Source: Candidatus Aenigmatarchaeota archaeon
GTDB taxonomy: Archaea; Aenigmatarchaeota; Aenigmatarchaeia; CG10238-14
Assembly (NCBI GenBank): GCA_018920345.1
Contig: JAHLMN010000013.1
Coordinates: forward strand, 1 to 37,968
DNA length: 37,968 bases
Direction: 5' to 3'
The notes beneath the pieces were generated by a model that had not been told where the DNA came from, did no database searches, and worked only from the letters and a program-made list of their open reading frames with translations. This document shows, one piece after another, positions 9,983-18,969 of the stretch. Both the position numbers and the translations under genes were made by a program. Within the stretch, counting starts at the first letter, position 1. The number at the start of each line of letters is the position of its first letter.

Positions 9983-10366
9983 TTAACAAAATACTTGCTG
10001 TTTTATTTGTGCAGATGGTGTAAATAATAAGATATTGTTGACACCTGAAACAGCACCAGATATAGTTGCAACCGCCGTTCCTCTAGGAGGTATAGGATAA
10101 CTCGATCCTGAAGCTAAAGTTAAATTATTTACATTACCTGAATTTAATGTATATTTTATATCACCATCTACTATTGGTTCTGTACCAGTATTTGTTATAA
10201 CTAAAGTTATGGTATTACCTGTACAATAACCAGGTTCTACTGTTATTACTTTATATGTACTTTTTTGCACAATATTGTTTATGTAAAAATAAGCTGTCAT
10301 TGCCAACCCAATTGTTATTACTAACAACAGCAAAGTTGCGATTACAGCGGATATTCCTTTTTTCAA
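9983..10366 (-). CDS. Archaeal pilin/archaellin-N-terminal-like protein
   Basis: MKKGISAVIATLLLLVITIGLAMTAYFYINNIV is the typical KKG-ISAVIATLLL prepilin N-terminus. Confidence 0.8.
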   Translation of the reverse strand: MKKGISAVIATLLLLVITIGLAMTAYFYINNIVQKSTYKVITVEPGYCTGNTITLVITNTGTEPIVDGDIKYTLNSGNVNNLTLASGSSYPIPPRGTAVATISGAVSGVNNILLFTPSAQIKQQVFC

Positions 10367-10370
10367 TTTA

Positions 10371-10940
10371 TCACCTCAAAGGTTTTTGAGTATTAGATGG
10401 TAAAGGTTTTATTGGCATAATAGGCTTAGGTGGAAGTGGAATGTTTTGCGAAACAGGTTGTTGAGGAGCTTGATTTATAGGTTGAGGTAAAACAGGTTGT
10501 GGTGAAGGTTGAATTCCAACAGGAGATCTTTTCAATCTTTTATTAACTTCATCTAATAGCTCCATCATTGCCTCATTTTTCTCTGCAAAAGATTTGTTTA
10601 TATTAACAAGATCTTCTAATTTTTCAACAACAGGTTTCATTATTTCTGGACTTAGACCTGTTTGCTCCACTTCGCCAGAAGCCTTAATAAAAGCTATTAA
10701 TTCCTTCATATCTGCTATTAATTCATCCAATCTACCAGGAATCTTAGATAATTCAATTCTTAAAGCATCATTTGATTTTGCGAGTTCATCTACTATTTGC
10801 TGATTCATTCTTACAATTTCAATAATATCTTTGAATATTGATTTAGGATCTTCAACTGAATAAGCCTCTAAACGTTCAATCCTTTTTTCTAGTCTCCTTA
10901 TAGGATTAACAGGTATTATTTCAAATTCTTCATCCACCAT
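10371..10940 (-). CDS. Coiled-coil protein with proline-rich C-terminal tail
   Basis: Heptad-like N-terminal two thirds, then QPSPQPVLPQPINQAPQQPVSQNIPLPPKPIMPIKPLP; heads the pilus run. Confidence 0.7.
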   Translation of the reverse strand: MVDEEFEIIPVNPIRRLEKRIERLEAYSVEDPKSIFKDIIEIVRMNQQIVDELAKSNDALRIELSKIPGRLDELIADMKELIAFIKASGEVEQTGLSPEIMKPVVEKLEDLVNINKSFAEKNEAMMELLDEVNKRLKRSPVGIQPSPQPVLPQPINQAPQQPVSQNIPLPPKPIMPIKPLPSNTQKPLR

Positions 10941-11111
10941 AAAAATATCACTAAATAATAAATTAATTTTCTGCTTTATATTATTTTAGTTTTTTTAAAA
11001 AATTAGAATTATAATAAAATGATTTTTGAACTTTTCACATATAAATTCAAAATAAAAACTTTTCAAATCAATAAGTTTTATTAAATAAAAAACAAATAAA
11101 TTTTAGATAAA

Positions 11112-11360
11112 ATGAAAGGCGAAGCAGAAAATACAATTGTTAGAATTGTTATTGCACTAATTGTTTTGGGTGTTATTGTAACTTTGCTTTATCTTGCACT
11201 TGGGCCCTTTAGAGATTCTGTTACTTATAATACCTGTTTAGCTTATCTAAAACAACAATGCATGAGCAAGCCACCTACTGAATATACACCAATAGATCAA
11301 GGTCCATGTAACTCTTTAAGAGATAAAAGTAAATTACCAAAAACATGTAAAGAAACATAA
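11112..11360 (+). CDS. Small single-TM protein with four cysteines
   Basis: MKGEAENTIVRIVIALIVLGVIVTLLYLALG...TC...QC...PC...TC; divergent from the pilus run. Confidence 0.6.
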   Translation: MKGEAENTIVRIVIALIVLGVIVTLLYLALGPFRDSVTYNTCLAYLKQQCMSKPPTEYTPIDQGPCNSLRDKSKLPKTCKET

Positions 11361-11373
11361 AAAAATAGAAAAA

Positions 11374-13023
11374 TTAATATTCCTCGTCTCCTCCACTAGG
11401 CATTTGAGGACTGCTTGGACCTTTTTCTAGTTTTGATGCAGCTATGACATCATCTATCCTTAATATCATCTCTGCTGCTTCTGCTGCTGATTTCAATGCT
11501 TGTGTCTTTACTTTTAATGGCTCTATAACTCCTTCTTTTAACATATCCATTACTCCGCCGTCAAAGACATTCACTCCCATTTGTATATTGCCATGTTCAT
11601 GCTCTGCTCTTAAAGCAACTAGTGTATCTATTGGGTCTAAACCTGCATTTTCTGCCAAGCTTCTTGGTATTATCTCCATAGCATCTGCAAATGCATTTAC
11701 AGCTAATTGCTCTCTTCCTTTCAAAGATTCTGCATATTTCTTTAATCCTTTAGCAACTTCTGCTTCTGGTGCACCGCCGCCAGGCACAACTTTTCCAACT
11801 TCTATTGCTGAAGCTACTGCACCAATAGCATCTTCTATTGCTCTATCAACTTCATCGACAACATGCTCTGTTCCTCCTCTTACTAGAATGCTAACTGCCT
11901 TTGGATTTTTGCAATCTCTTACAAATATCATTTGTTCATCTCCTATCTTTTGTTCTTCAACTAGTTTTGCATAACCCAAATCTTTTGCTTCTAGATCATC
12001 CAAGTTTGTTACTATTCTTGCACCTGTTGCCTTTGCCAAAGCCTCCATGTCAGATTTCTTTACTCTTCTAGCAGCTAGTATACCTTTCTTAGCCAAATAA
12101 TGCTGAGCTGCATCATCTATACCTTTTTGGCAGAATAAAACATTTGCTCCTGATTTTGCTACTTTTTCTACCATATCTTTTAGCAATTTTTCTTCTTGCT
12201 CTAAAAATGCTTGTAGTTTTAATGGATCTGTGATCTGTATTTGTGCATCTGTTTCTGTTTCTTTTACTTCCAAAGCCGCATCTACTAGAGCTATTTTAGC
12301 CTCTTTCACTTGTTTTGGCATACCAGGATGAACAACTTCTTTGTCAATTATTATTCCCTTGATCAATTCTGTATCTTCAGATGAGCCACCTTGCTTCTTT
12401 TCTCTCTTAATGTTTTCTGTGTCTATAACAATTTTACCATTTTTTTCTTCTGCAACCATTGTAACTGCTTCTACAACTAGATCAGCAACTTTATCCAAAT
12501 TACCATAACCAGATTTGCCTGACATGCTTGTCCTAGCAATCTTTATTAGCATCTCTTTATCCTTTATTGAAACAGGTTTTGCCATTTTTTCTAAAATTTC
12601 TATTGCCTTTTTCAAAGCCAAATTATAGCCTCTTATAATTACTGTAGGATGAATGTTTTGCTCTAGCAACTCACCTGCCTTGCTTAGAAGCTCACCTGCA
12701 ATAACTGCAGCTGTTGTTGTGCCATCACCTACTTCTTCATTCTGTGTTTTGGCAACTTCTACCAACATCTTTGCAGCTGGATGCTCTATTTCCATTTCTT
12801 CCAAAATAGTGACACCATCATTTGTTATTACAATATCACCTATGCTATCTACTAACATCTTATCCATTCCTTTAGGACCTAGAGTAGTGCGGACAGCATC
12901 TGCCACTGCTTTTGCAGCAGCTATATTGTTTTCTTGAGCTGTTTTACCTCTAGTTCTTAAAGTGCCTTCAGGCAATATAAGAACAGGTTGTCCCCCCAAT
13001 TGAGTTAATGTTGCATTCGTCAT
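11374..13023 (-). CDS. Thermosome (group II chaperonin) subunit
   Basis: [77 protein letters not shown] (complement of 13033-13039) precedes ATG 13023; ATG 13029 is an alternative. Confidence 0.97.
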   Translation of the reverse strand: MTNATLTQLGGQPVLILPEGTLRTRGKTAQENNIAAAKAVADAVRTTLGPKGMDKMLVDSIGDIVITNDGVTILEEMEIEHPAAKMLVEVAKTQNEEVGDGTTTAAVIAGELLSKAGELLEQNIHPTVIIRGYNLALKKAIEILEKMAKPVSIKDKEMLIKIARTSMSGKSGYGNLDKVADLVVEAVTMVAEEKNGKIVIDTENIKREKKQGGSSEDTELIKGIIIDKEVVHPGMPKQVKEAKIALVDAALEVKETETDAQIQITDPLKLQAFLEQEEKLLKDMVEKVAKSGANVLFCQKGIDDAAQHYLAKKGILAARRVKKSDMEALAKATGARIVTNLDDLEAKDLGYAKLVEEQKIGDEQMIFVRDCKNPKAVSILVRGGTEHVVDEVDRAIEDAIGAVASAIEVGKVVPGGGAPEAEVAKGLKKYAESLKGREQLAVNAFADAMEIIPRSLAENAGLDPIDTLVALRAEHEHGNIQMGVNVFDGGVMDMLKEGVIEPLKVKTQALKSAAEAAEMILRIDDVIAASKLEKGPSSPQMPSGGDEEY

Positions 13024-13154
13024 TTTCATCAACACCTCCGTTAAACATTAATAGAATTTATTCATTATGACATGTATGAAAGCAAAGATAAATAATTAAT
13101 TTCTTTTTTCCAAAGAATTAATATTAAATCTTACAATTTAAATTTTTTTACATT

Positions 13155-13263
13155 GGGCCGGTAGCTCAGCCTGGTTAGTGCCTGTGGGCAACTAAAGCAA
13201 CGGTCTTATAAGGCCACTGAGCGTAAAAACCGTAGGTCGCGTGTTCGAATCGCGCCCGGCCCA
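13155..13263 (+). tRNA. tRNA-Ile (TAT) with two predicted 17-nt introns (13179-13195 in the D-arm; 13212-13228 in the anticodon loop)
   Basis: Acceptor GGGCCGG/CCGGCCC with A73; T-arm GCGTG-TTCGAAT-CGCGC. Removing both introns gives D-arm GCTC-AGCCTGGTTA-GAGC, anticodon arm ACGGT-CTTATAA-ACCGT, and a 75-nt tRNA with the archaeal Ile-type body. Confidence 0.88.
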
Positions 13264-13277
13264 TTTTTGATGATCTT

Positions 13278-13721
13278 ATGCAAAAAGAGCAAAAAATTGG
13301 TGTGTTGGCAATAGTTAATAGAGGTAAAAAATTTTTGTTCGTCAAAAGAAATTCTAAAAATAGGTTTGAGCCAAGTAAATGGGGGTTTGTTGGCGAAGCT
13401 GTGGAATATAAAGAAGATTTGATTTATGCATTAAAAAGAGGGTTGAAAGAAGAAGTGAATCTAAATCTTACAAGTGCAAAACTAATAAACGCTTATTCTT
13501 TTTATTTTGTTTCTCAGTATAATGATAAAGAAAGACATGCTATTGTATTAGCATATTTTTGTAAAGCAAAAGGAAAAATAAGGCTTAATCAAGAATTAGA
13601 AGATTATGCATGGCTTGAATTAAAAGATGCAAAAAAGATTGATTTAATAAATACCAACAGAATAATTATTAAAGATTTAGAAAAGTGGTTAAAATGGCAA
13701 AAAAAACAAAACCAAAAGTAA
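13278..13721 (+). CDS. NUDIX hydrolase-like protein
   Basis: WGFVGEAVEYKEDLIYALKRGLKEEVNL is a divergent Nudix box; general NUDIX N-terminus GVLAIVNRGKKFLFVKR. Confidence 0.85.
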   Translation: MQKEQKIGVLAIVNRGKKFLFVKRNSKNRFEPSKWGFVGEAVEYKEDLIYALKRGLKEEVNLNLTSAKLINAYSFYFVSQYNDKERHAIVLAYFCKAKGKIRLNQELEDYAWLELKDAKKIDLINTNRIIIKDLEKWLKWQKKQNQK

Positions 13722-14293
13722 CATATATAATTCTAGCAGCTAATGTATTACTGTTTTTCTTTACAATAATTCCGCCTGTTTTTTATACTCTAGCCTTAAC
13801 ACCAACTGAAGCCATTTATAATAAAAAGTATTGGCAATTTTTCACATTCATGTATGTTCATGGTAGTTTTGAACACATATTTCTAAATATGTTTTCTCTT
13901 CTTGTCTTTGGTCCAAGAATAGAAGCTGAAATGGGAAGAACAAAATTTTTCATATTTTATACAATAGCGGGTATATTTTCTGGAATATTTCATATAATGC
14001 TGACAGGAATAAATGCTATACCATTAATAGGTGCGTCAGGAGCAATTTTTGCTGTTTTAACTGCATTTGGAATGATGTTTCCAAAAGATATTGTATATGT
14101 TAACTTGCTTTTACCTATGCCTGCATATATATTTGTTATCTTAATGGGAATATTGCAGTTTATATATGGAATTTCCGGTGCTCAACCTGGTGTATCTAAT
14201 TATGGTCATTTAGGTGGAATGGTTGCAGCATTTATTATGATCAAATTTTTAGGTTTTGGTAAAAAAAAGATAAAATATTTTTGGGAAGATTAA
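13694..14293 (+). CDS. Rhomboid family intramembrane serine protease
   Basis: WQFFTFMYVHGSFEHIFLNMFSLLVFG; catalytic GASGAIFA; YGHLGGMVAAF. Overlaps the NUDIX ORF by 28 nt. Confidence 0.92.
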   Translation: MAKKTKPKVTYIILAANVLLFFFTIIPPVFYTLALTPTEAIYNKKYWQFFTFMYVHGSFEHIFLNMFSLLVFGPRIEAEMGRTKFFIFYTIAGIFSGIFHIMLTGINAIPLIGASGAIFAVLTAFGMMFPKDIVYVNLLLPMPAYIFVILMGILQFIYGISGAQPGVSNYGHLGGMVAAFIMIKFLGFGKKKIKYFWED

Positions 14294-14354
14294 CTTTTTA
14301 GTAGTAAATAAAATTATGTTATACTTTTATTTTTGAAAAAACAAAAAAAATTTA

Positions 14355-15896
14355 ATGACAAAAGAAATTCCACTAAAAGATATAATGGAAAAGAGAAAAA
14401 AAGCATTAGAAGAACTTGAAAAACTTGGCATTCATCCATTTAAAACCACAAGATATGATAGAACACATAACATTGCACAAATACAAATGAGATTTAGCAA
14501 AATTCAACCAGGAGAAAAACTTGAATATGAAACGGTTAAAATAGCTGGTAGAATTAGAAGTATTAGAAGCCATGGTAAAACAACTTTTATGGATTTAGAA
14601 GATTTTAGCGGAAGAATACAAATATTCTTTGCATTTGACACTTTAACTGAAAAAAAATATAAAGTAATAAAATATTTAGATACAGGAGATTTTATTGGTG
14701 TAGAAGGTTTTATATTCAAAACACAAAAAGGCGAACTAAGCATATGGGTTAAATCTTTTGATGTTTTAGCAAAAGCACTACGTCCTTTACCTTCAGAATG
14801 GTTTGGATTAAAAGATGTCGAAGCCAGATATAGACAAAGATATGTTGATCTGTTAATAAATCCTAAAGTAAAAGAAATTTTTATCACAAGAACAAGAGTC
14901 ATTGATTTATTGAGAGAAAAACTTAAAGCACTTGGATTTATAGAAGTTGAAACTCCTGTATTACAACCCATAGCAGGTGGTGCAAACGCTAGGCCTTTCA
15001 TTACTTATCATAATGCTTTAGGTATTAACTTGTATCTTAGAATAGCAACAGAACTTTATTTGAAAAGATTAATAGTAGGTGGTTTTGAAAAGGTTTTTGA
15101 GATTGGTCCTGATTTTAGAAATGAAGGCGTTGACACAAGACACAACCCAGAGTTTACTATGATGGAATTTTATTGGGCCTATGCTGATTATAATGATAAT
15201 ATGAAGTTGACAGAGGAATTGTATTCATCAATTGTTAAAGAAATAAAAGGAAGTTATAAGATTCATTATCAAGGTAAAGAAATCGACTTTACACCTCCTT
15301 GGAAAAGAATTACAATGGAAGAAGCAATAAAAGAGTTTGGTGGTGTTGATGTTATAGGCAAAAGTGAAGATTATCTAAAAAAAATAGCCAAAGTAAAAAA
15401 TATTGAAATAAAAGAAGATGCTACAAGAGGAGAAATAATAGGAATATTATTTGAAGAATTAGCTGAATCAAAAATTATCAATCCTACTTTTGTTATAGAT
15501 CATCCAGTTGAATTATGTCCTTTGGCCAAAAGAAAAAAGAATGATAGTAAAATAATAGAGAGATTTGAAGTAATAGTTGCAGGTAAAGAATTAATAAATG
15601 CATATTCTGAGATAAATGACCCTATTGATCAAAAAAAGAGATTTGAAGAGCAAGTAATGAAAAGGGCAAAAGGAGATGAAGAAGCTCATCCTTTTGATAA
15701 GGATTTTGTCAGAGCTTTAGAATATGGTATGCCACCAACTACAGGGCATGGTGTGGGTATAGATAGACTTGTTATGCTTTTAACAGATTCTCCATCTATA
15801 AGAGAAGTTATTTTATTTCCAACATTAAGACCTGAGCAAGAGATTATTTTGTTTGGCGATAAAATAAGTGATAAAAAGGATGAAGGTAAAAAGTGA
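14355..15896 (+). CDS. lysS: Lysyl-tRNA synthetase, class II
   Basis: OB-fold GRIRSIRSHGKTTFMDLEDFSGRIQIFF; ARPFITYHNALGINLYLRIATELYLKRLIVGGFEKVFEIGPDFRNEGVDTRHNPEFTMMEFYWAYADY; GVGIDRLVMLLTDSPSIREVILFP. Confidence 0.97.
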   Translation: MTKEIPLKDIMEKRKKALEELEKLGIHPFKTTRYDRTHNIAQIQMRFSKIQPGEKLEYETVKIAGRIRSIRSHGKTTFMDLEDFSGRIQIFFAFDTLTEKKYKVIKYLDTGDFIGVEGFIFKTQKGELSIWVKSFDVLAKALRPLPSEWFGLKDVEARYRQRYVDLLINPKVKEIFITRTRVIDLLREKLKALGFIEVETPVLQPIAGGANARPFITYHNALGINLYLRIATELYLKRLIVGGFEKVFEIGPDFRNEGVDTRHNPEFTMMEFYWAYADYNDNMKLTEELYSSIVKEIKGSYKIHYQGKEIDFTPPWKRITMEEAIKEFGGVDVIGKSEDYLKKIAKVKNIEIKEDATRGEIIGILFEELAESKIINPTFVIDHPVELCPLAKRKKNDSKIIERFEVIVAGKELINAYSEINDPIDQKKRFEEQVMKRAKGDEEAHPFDKDFVRALEYGMPPTTGHGVGIDRLVMLLTDSPSIREVILFPTLRPEQEIILFGDKISDKKDEGKK

Positions 15897-15902
15897 ATTT
15901 AA

Positions 15903-16586
15903 ATGAGAAAGCTTTTTTGGGAAGATGCTTATTTGAAAGAGTTTGATGCAACTGTTGTTAAAGTTGAAGGAAATAATGTTTGGTTGGATCAAACAGCATT
16001 TAATGGTAGAGGTGGTGGTTTACCAGGGGATGTTGGTTGGCTAAATGATGTAAAAGTTATTGATAGCATAAAAAATAATGATGATGTGATTCATGTTCTT
16101 GAAAAAACAGCATTTAAAGAAGGCGATAAAGTTCATGGAAAATTAGACTGGGAAAAGAGATACAAGATAATGAGAATGCATACAGCTGCTCATTTATTGA
16201 TTGGTTTGATGTCTAAAGAAGGTTTGCTTGTGACAGGAAATCAACTGGGTTATGAAGAATCTAGAATGGATTTTAACATGGAAATATTAGACAAGGAAAA
16301 AATATTGAAGTATGTTGAAGTGGCTAATGAAATTGCTGCAAAAGGAGGAAAAGTCAATATATATTTTATGAAAAGAGAAGATGCTTTAAAAGACAAAGGT
16401 TTAATAAAAATGGCTGCTGCAATGCCCCCAGAGGTTGAAGAATGGAGAATAGTAGATATAGGCATCGATAAACAACCAGACGGAGGAGTTCATGTAGCAG
16501 ACTTGAAGGAAATAGGAAGAATAAAGATAACTAAATTTGAAAATAAAGGAAAAAATAACAGGAGATTATATTTTGTTTTAGAATAA
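15903..16586 (+). CDS. AlaX-like alanyl-tRNA editing domain protein
   Basis: FNGRGGGLPGDVGWL; HTAAHLLIGLM; DGGVHVADLKEIGRIKITKFENKGKNNRRLYFVLE. Confidence 0.9.
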   Translation: MRKLFWEDAYLKEFDATVVKVEGNNVWLDQTAFNGRGGGLPGDVGWLNDVKVIDSIKNNDDVIHVLEKTAFKEGDKVHGKLDWEKRYKIMRMHTAAHLLIGLMSKEGLLVTGNQLGYEESRMDFNMEILDKEKILKYVEVANEIAAKGGKVNIYFMKREDALKDKGLIKMAAAMPPEVEEWRIVDIGIDKQPDGGVHVADLKEIGRIKITKFENKGKNNRRLYFVLE

Positions 16587-16620
16587 TGTTTTTGTTTTCT
16601 TTTTTGAAATAATTAATCAT

Positions 16621-17676
16621 ATGCTTTTCAAAAATGAAGAAGTGTTATCTCCTGAATACTTGCCTGAGATAATGCCACATAGAGAAAATCAAATACAAGA
16701 ATTGGCTAGAAACATTGAGTTATTAGCTAAAAACAAGAAACCAGAAAACATCTTTATTTATGGGCCACCTGGAATTGGCAAAACAGCTAGTGTAAAATTT
16801 GTGTTTAGGCAATTTGAAGAATTTTCAGGTATACATACTGTATATATAAACACATGGGATTATAATACAACTTCTGCTTTATTAACTAAGATTGTGTTAA
16901 GCTTAAACTATCCTATACCGAGAAGGGGTTTATCAAAAGATGAAATATTAGAAAAGCTTGTGGAGATATTGAAAAAATTAAAGAAAGGATTAATAGTTTG
17001 TCTGGATGAAGTTGATCAACTTATAATCAAAGATCAAAACGCATTATATGATTTAGTGAGAATAGGCCAATATGTAGAATTACCTGTTGCTGTAGTCATG
17101 ATCTCAAATTTTAAAAATATTTTAGCAAGATTAGAGCCTAGAATAGTAAGTAGTCTTGGTTTGACAGAAATAGAATTCAAACCATATACACTAATAGAGA
17201 TGAAAGATATATTGAATGAGAGGTGCAAGCTGGCTTTTAAAGAACCTGTTGAAGAAGGAGTTGTATTTTTATGTGCAAATCATGCCATTACCAGAGGTGG
17301 TGATGTCAGAGTTGGGTTAGAATGTTTGAGAAAAGCTAGTAGAATAGCTGAAGAGCAGAGTAGTGATAAATTGAAAGTAGAGCATGTTAAAGCAGTGCTA
17401 AAAGATGTAAAGTCAGTAAAGATGCAAATAGTTAAAGATAATTTAAATGGAGTAGAAAAGAATATAGTTGAGATATTGAATGATGGCAAGACATATACTT
17501 CTACTGAATTGCTAGATGAATATATAAATAGATTTGGACAAATAAGTCAAGTTGCTTTGTTAGAGCATATAAAAAGATTAAAAGATATAGGTTTAATAAA
17601 AACAAAAGAAGATAGGACTGGAAGTAGAGGAAGAAAGGTTTATATAAGATTATTAAAGAGAAAGAGATTTAAGTAA
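16621..17676 (+). CDS. Orc1/Cdc6 family replication initiator (AAA+ ATPase with winged helix)
   Basis: NIFIYGPPGIGKTASVKFVFRQF; LIVCLDEVDQL; sensor/WH region with GSRGRKVYIRL C-terminus. Confidence 0.93.
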   Translation: MLFKNEEVLSPEYLPEIMPHRENQIQELARNIELLAKNKKPENIFIYGPPGIGKTASVKFVFRQFEEFSGIHTVYINTWDYNTTSALLTKIVLSLNYPIPRRGLSKDEILEKLVEILKKLKKGLIVCLDEVDQLIIKDQNALYDLVRIGQYVELPVAVVMISNFKNILARLEPRIVSSLGLTEIEFKPYTLIEMKDILNERCKLAFKEPVEEGVVFLCANHAITRGGDVRVGLECLRKASRIAEEQSSDKLKVEHVKAVLKDVKSVKMQIVKDNLNGVEKNIVEILNDGKTYTSTELLDEYINRFGQISQVALLEHIKRLKDIGLIKTKEDRTGSRGRKVYIRLLKRKRFK

Positions 17677-17700
17677 AAAGTTCTTTGATAATATAGATAG

Positions 17701-17775
17701 AGCGAGGTAGAGCAGCCTGGAGTGCTCGCTGGGCTCATAACCCAGAGGTCGGAAGTTCAAATCTTCCCCTCGCTA
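17701..17775 (+). tRNA. Initiator tRNA-Met (CAT)
   Basis: Acceptor AGCGAGG/CCTCGCT with A1:T72; anticodon arm CTGGG-CTCATAA-CCCAG has the three G:C pairs typical of initiators. Confidence 0.93.
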
Positions 17776-17791
17776 TATTTATTAGAAATAG

Positions 17792-18325
17792 TTAGAAAAC
17801 AAATAACTTGTGTCTGTCTACTTCGTTCAGCTCATCAATTATTCTTTTCTTTATCATTTTTTTAGGCTCAGGTAACATTTCTACTCTTTTTCTCAGATCT
17901 TCAAAGCTTTCAAAAGGTTTTTCTTTTCTAGCTTGCAAAATAGCCCACATGTGTTTCTTTCCTATACCTTGTAAGAGCTCAAGACTATGCAATCTAGTAG
18001 TTAAAGGCCCTGCTTTGTTAAAAAAATCTACAAATCTTTTTTCATTTTCATCAATGATTTTATCTAAAGCCAACTCTAACTCTTGTTTAGCAAAACTTGT
18101 TAATTCATTATATTTTATTCTACCTTTTATCAATCTTACTTTATCCCATTTACCGTCTCCTACATATAAAAGCTCTCCTGGTTTTACATTTTCTTCAGGT
18201 TTGATAATAACTTCTAACAAATTGAAATATTTTGTCCCTATTCCTTGGGCTGTTGGCTCCATCCTTCTACTATTTGGATGTCCTGTTGGAAGAAAATCTA
18301 ACACTATTATATAATCTTCTCTCAT
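17792..18325 (-). CDS. DUF655 family protein (predicted RNA/nucleic-acid-binding, OB plus HhH-like)
   Basis: YIIVLDFLPTGHPNSRRMEPTAQGIGTKYFNLLEV; LLQGIGKKHMWAILQARKEKPFESFEDLRKRV; linked to rpoF and rpl21e as in many archaea. Confidence 0.88.
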   Translation of the reverse strand: MREDYIIVLDFLPTGHPNSRRMEPTAQGIGTKYFNLLEVIIKPEENVKPGELLYVGDGKWDKVRLIKGRIKYNELTSFAKQELELALDKIIDENEKRFVDFFNKAGPLTTRLHSLELLQGIGKKHMWAILQARKEKPFESFEDLRKRVEMLPEPKKMIKKRIIDELNEVDRHKLFVF

Positions 18326-18341
18326 AAGAGATCCTCCTCTT

Positions 18342-18668
18342 TTATTTCTGTTTAATAATATCTAGAATTAGATCTTTGTCTTGATCAGAAAAATTCTTGT
18401 AATCTTTTTCCAAGATGACTCTAAGGTCATCTCTATCTTTTGGAAGCAAATTTATTATCATGATTATTTGTCTCTCAGTTAGTTTACCAAGATCAGAAAG
18501 TTTTTGAAACATTTCCTTTGCCTTTTCATCATTAATAGTAGTGTATTTTTTCAAATGTTCTAAAGCATTTTTTTGCTCATAATTTAACTCTCTTTCTTTA
18601 GCTCTTTTCTCCAAAATAGAAAGAGCCTCAGCATTAGTAATCAATTTTTCTTTTAAAACCTCGTCCAT
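18342..18668 (-). CDS. rpoF: DNA-directed RNA polymerase subunit F (Rpb4)
   Basis: Rpb4-like helical protein in the rpl21e-rpoF-DUF655 order; ITNAEALSILEKRAKERELNYEQKNALEHLKKYTTI. Confidence 0.88.
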   Translation of the reverse strand: MDEVLKEKLITNAEALSILEKRAKERELNYEQKNALEHLKKYTTINDEKAKEMFQKLSDLGKLTERQIIMIINLLPKDRDDLRVILEKDYKNFSDQDKDLILDIIKQK

Positions 18669-18679
18669 TTAATTCACCT

Positions 18680-18964
18680 TTATATAGCCTTTAAATGCTC
18701 TGGCCTGGAGATTATTTGTTTTTCTTTACCTCCATCTTTCACTAAAATAATATAGGAATCTCCCCTTTTATCTATTACTACACCTGTCTTGCCTATAAAT
18801 CTCTTAAAAGGTCTCCCCTTAGGTTGACTGGGAACTAGATCTATCATTACTTTAGAGCCTATCTCAAATTCCTGCATAAACCTATTAACAGTAAACTTTT
18901 CTCTTAATTTTCTTTTCAATATCCTTCTAGTCCTTCTATGAGGACCTTTAGATTTTACTACCAT
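18680..18964 (-). CDS. rpl21e: 50S ribosomal protein L21e
   Basis: KSKGPHRRTRRILKRKLREKFTVNRFMQEFEIGSKVMIDLVPSQPKGRPFKRFIGKTGVV. Confidence 0.96.
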   Translation of the reverse strand: MVVKSKGPHRRTRRILKRKLREKFTVNRFMQEFEIGSKVMIDLVPSQPKGRPFKRFIGKTGVVIDKRGDSYIILVKDGGKEKQIISRPEHLKAI

Positions 18965-18969
18965 TTAAA

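Noticed and set aside
11444-12937. Plus-strand Ser/Ala-rich ORFs (11444-11974, 12653-12937)
   Set aside because: Antisense shadow of the thermosome gene.
14293-14307. 15-mer actttttagtagtaa shared with 30178-30192, both upstream of genes
   Set aside because: A single shared AT-rich 15-mer is within reach of chance in a 38-kb AT-rich window; no other copies noticed.
16587-16620. Possible replication origin next to Cdc6/Orc1
   Set aside because: The intergenic gap is only about 34 bp and no ORB-like repeats were seen; no origin can be supported here.
17808-18314. 168-aa plus-strand ORF
   Set aside because: Antisense to the DUF655 gene, which has a clear family match.
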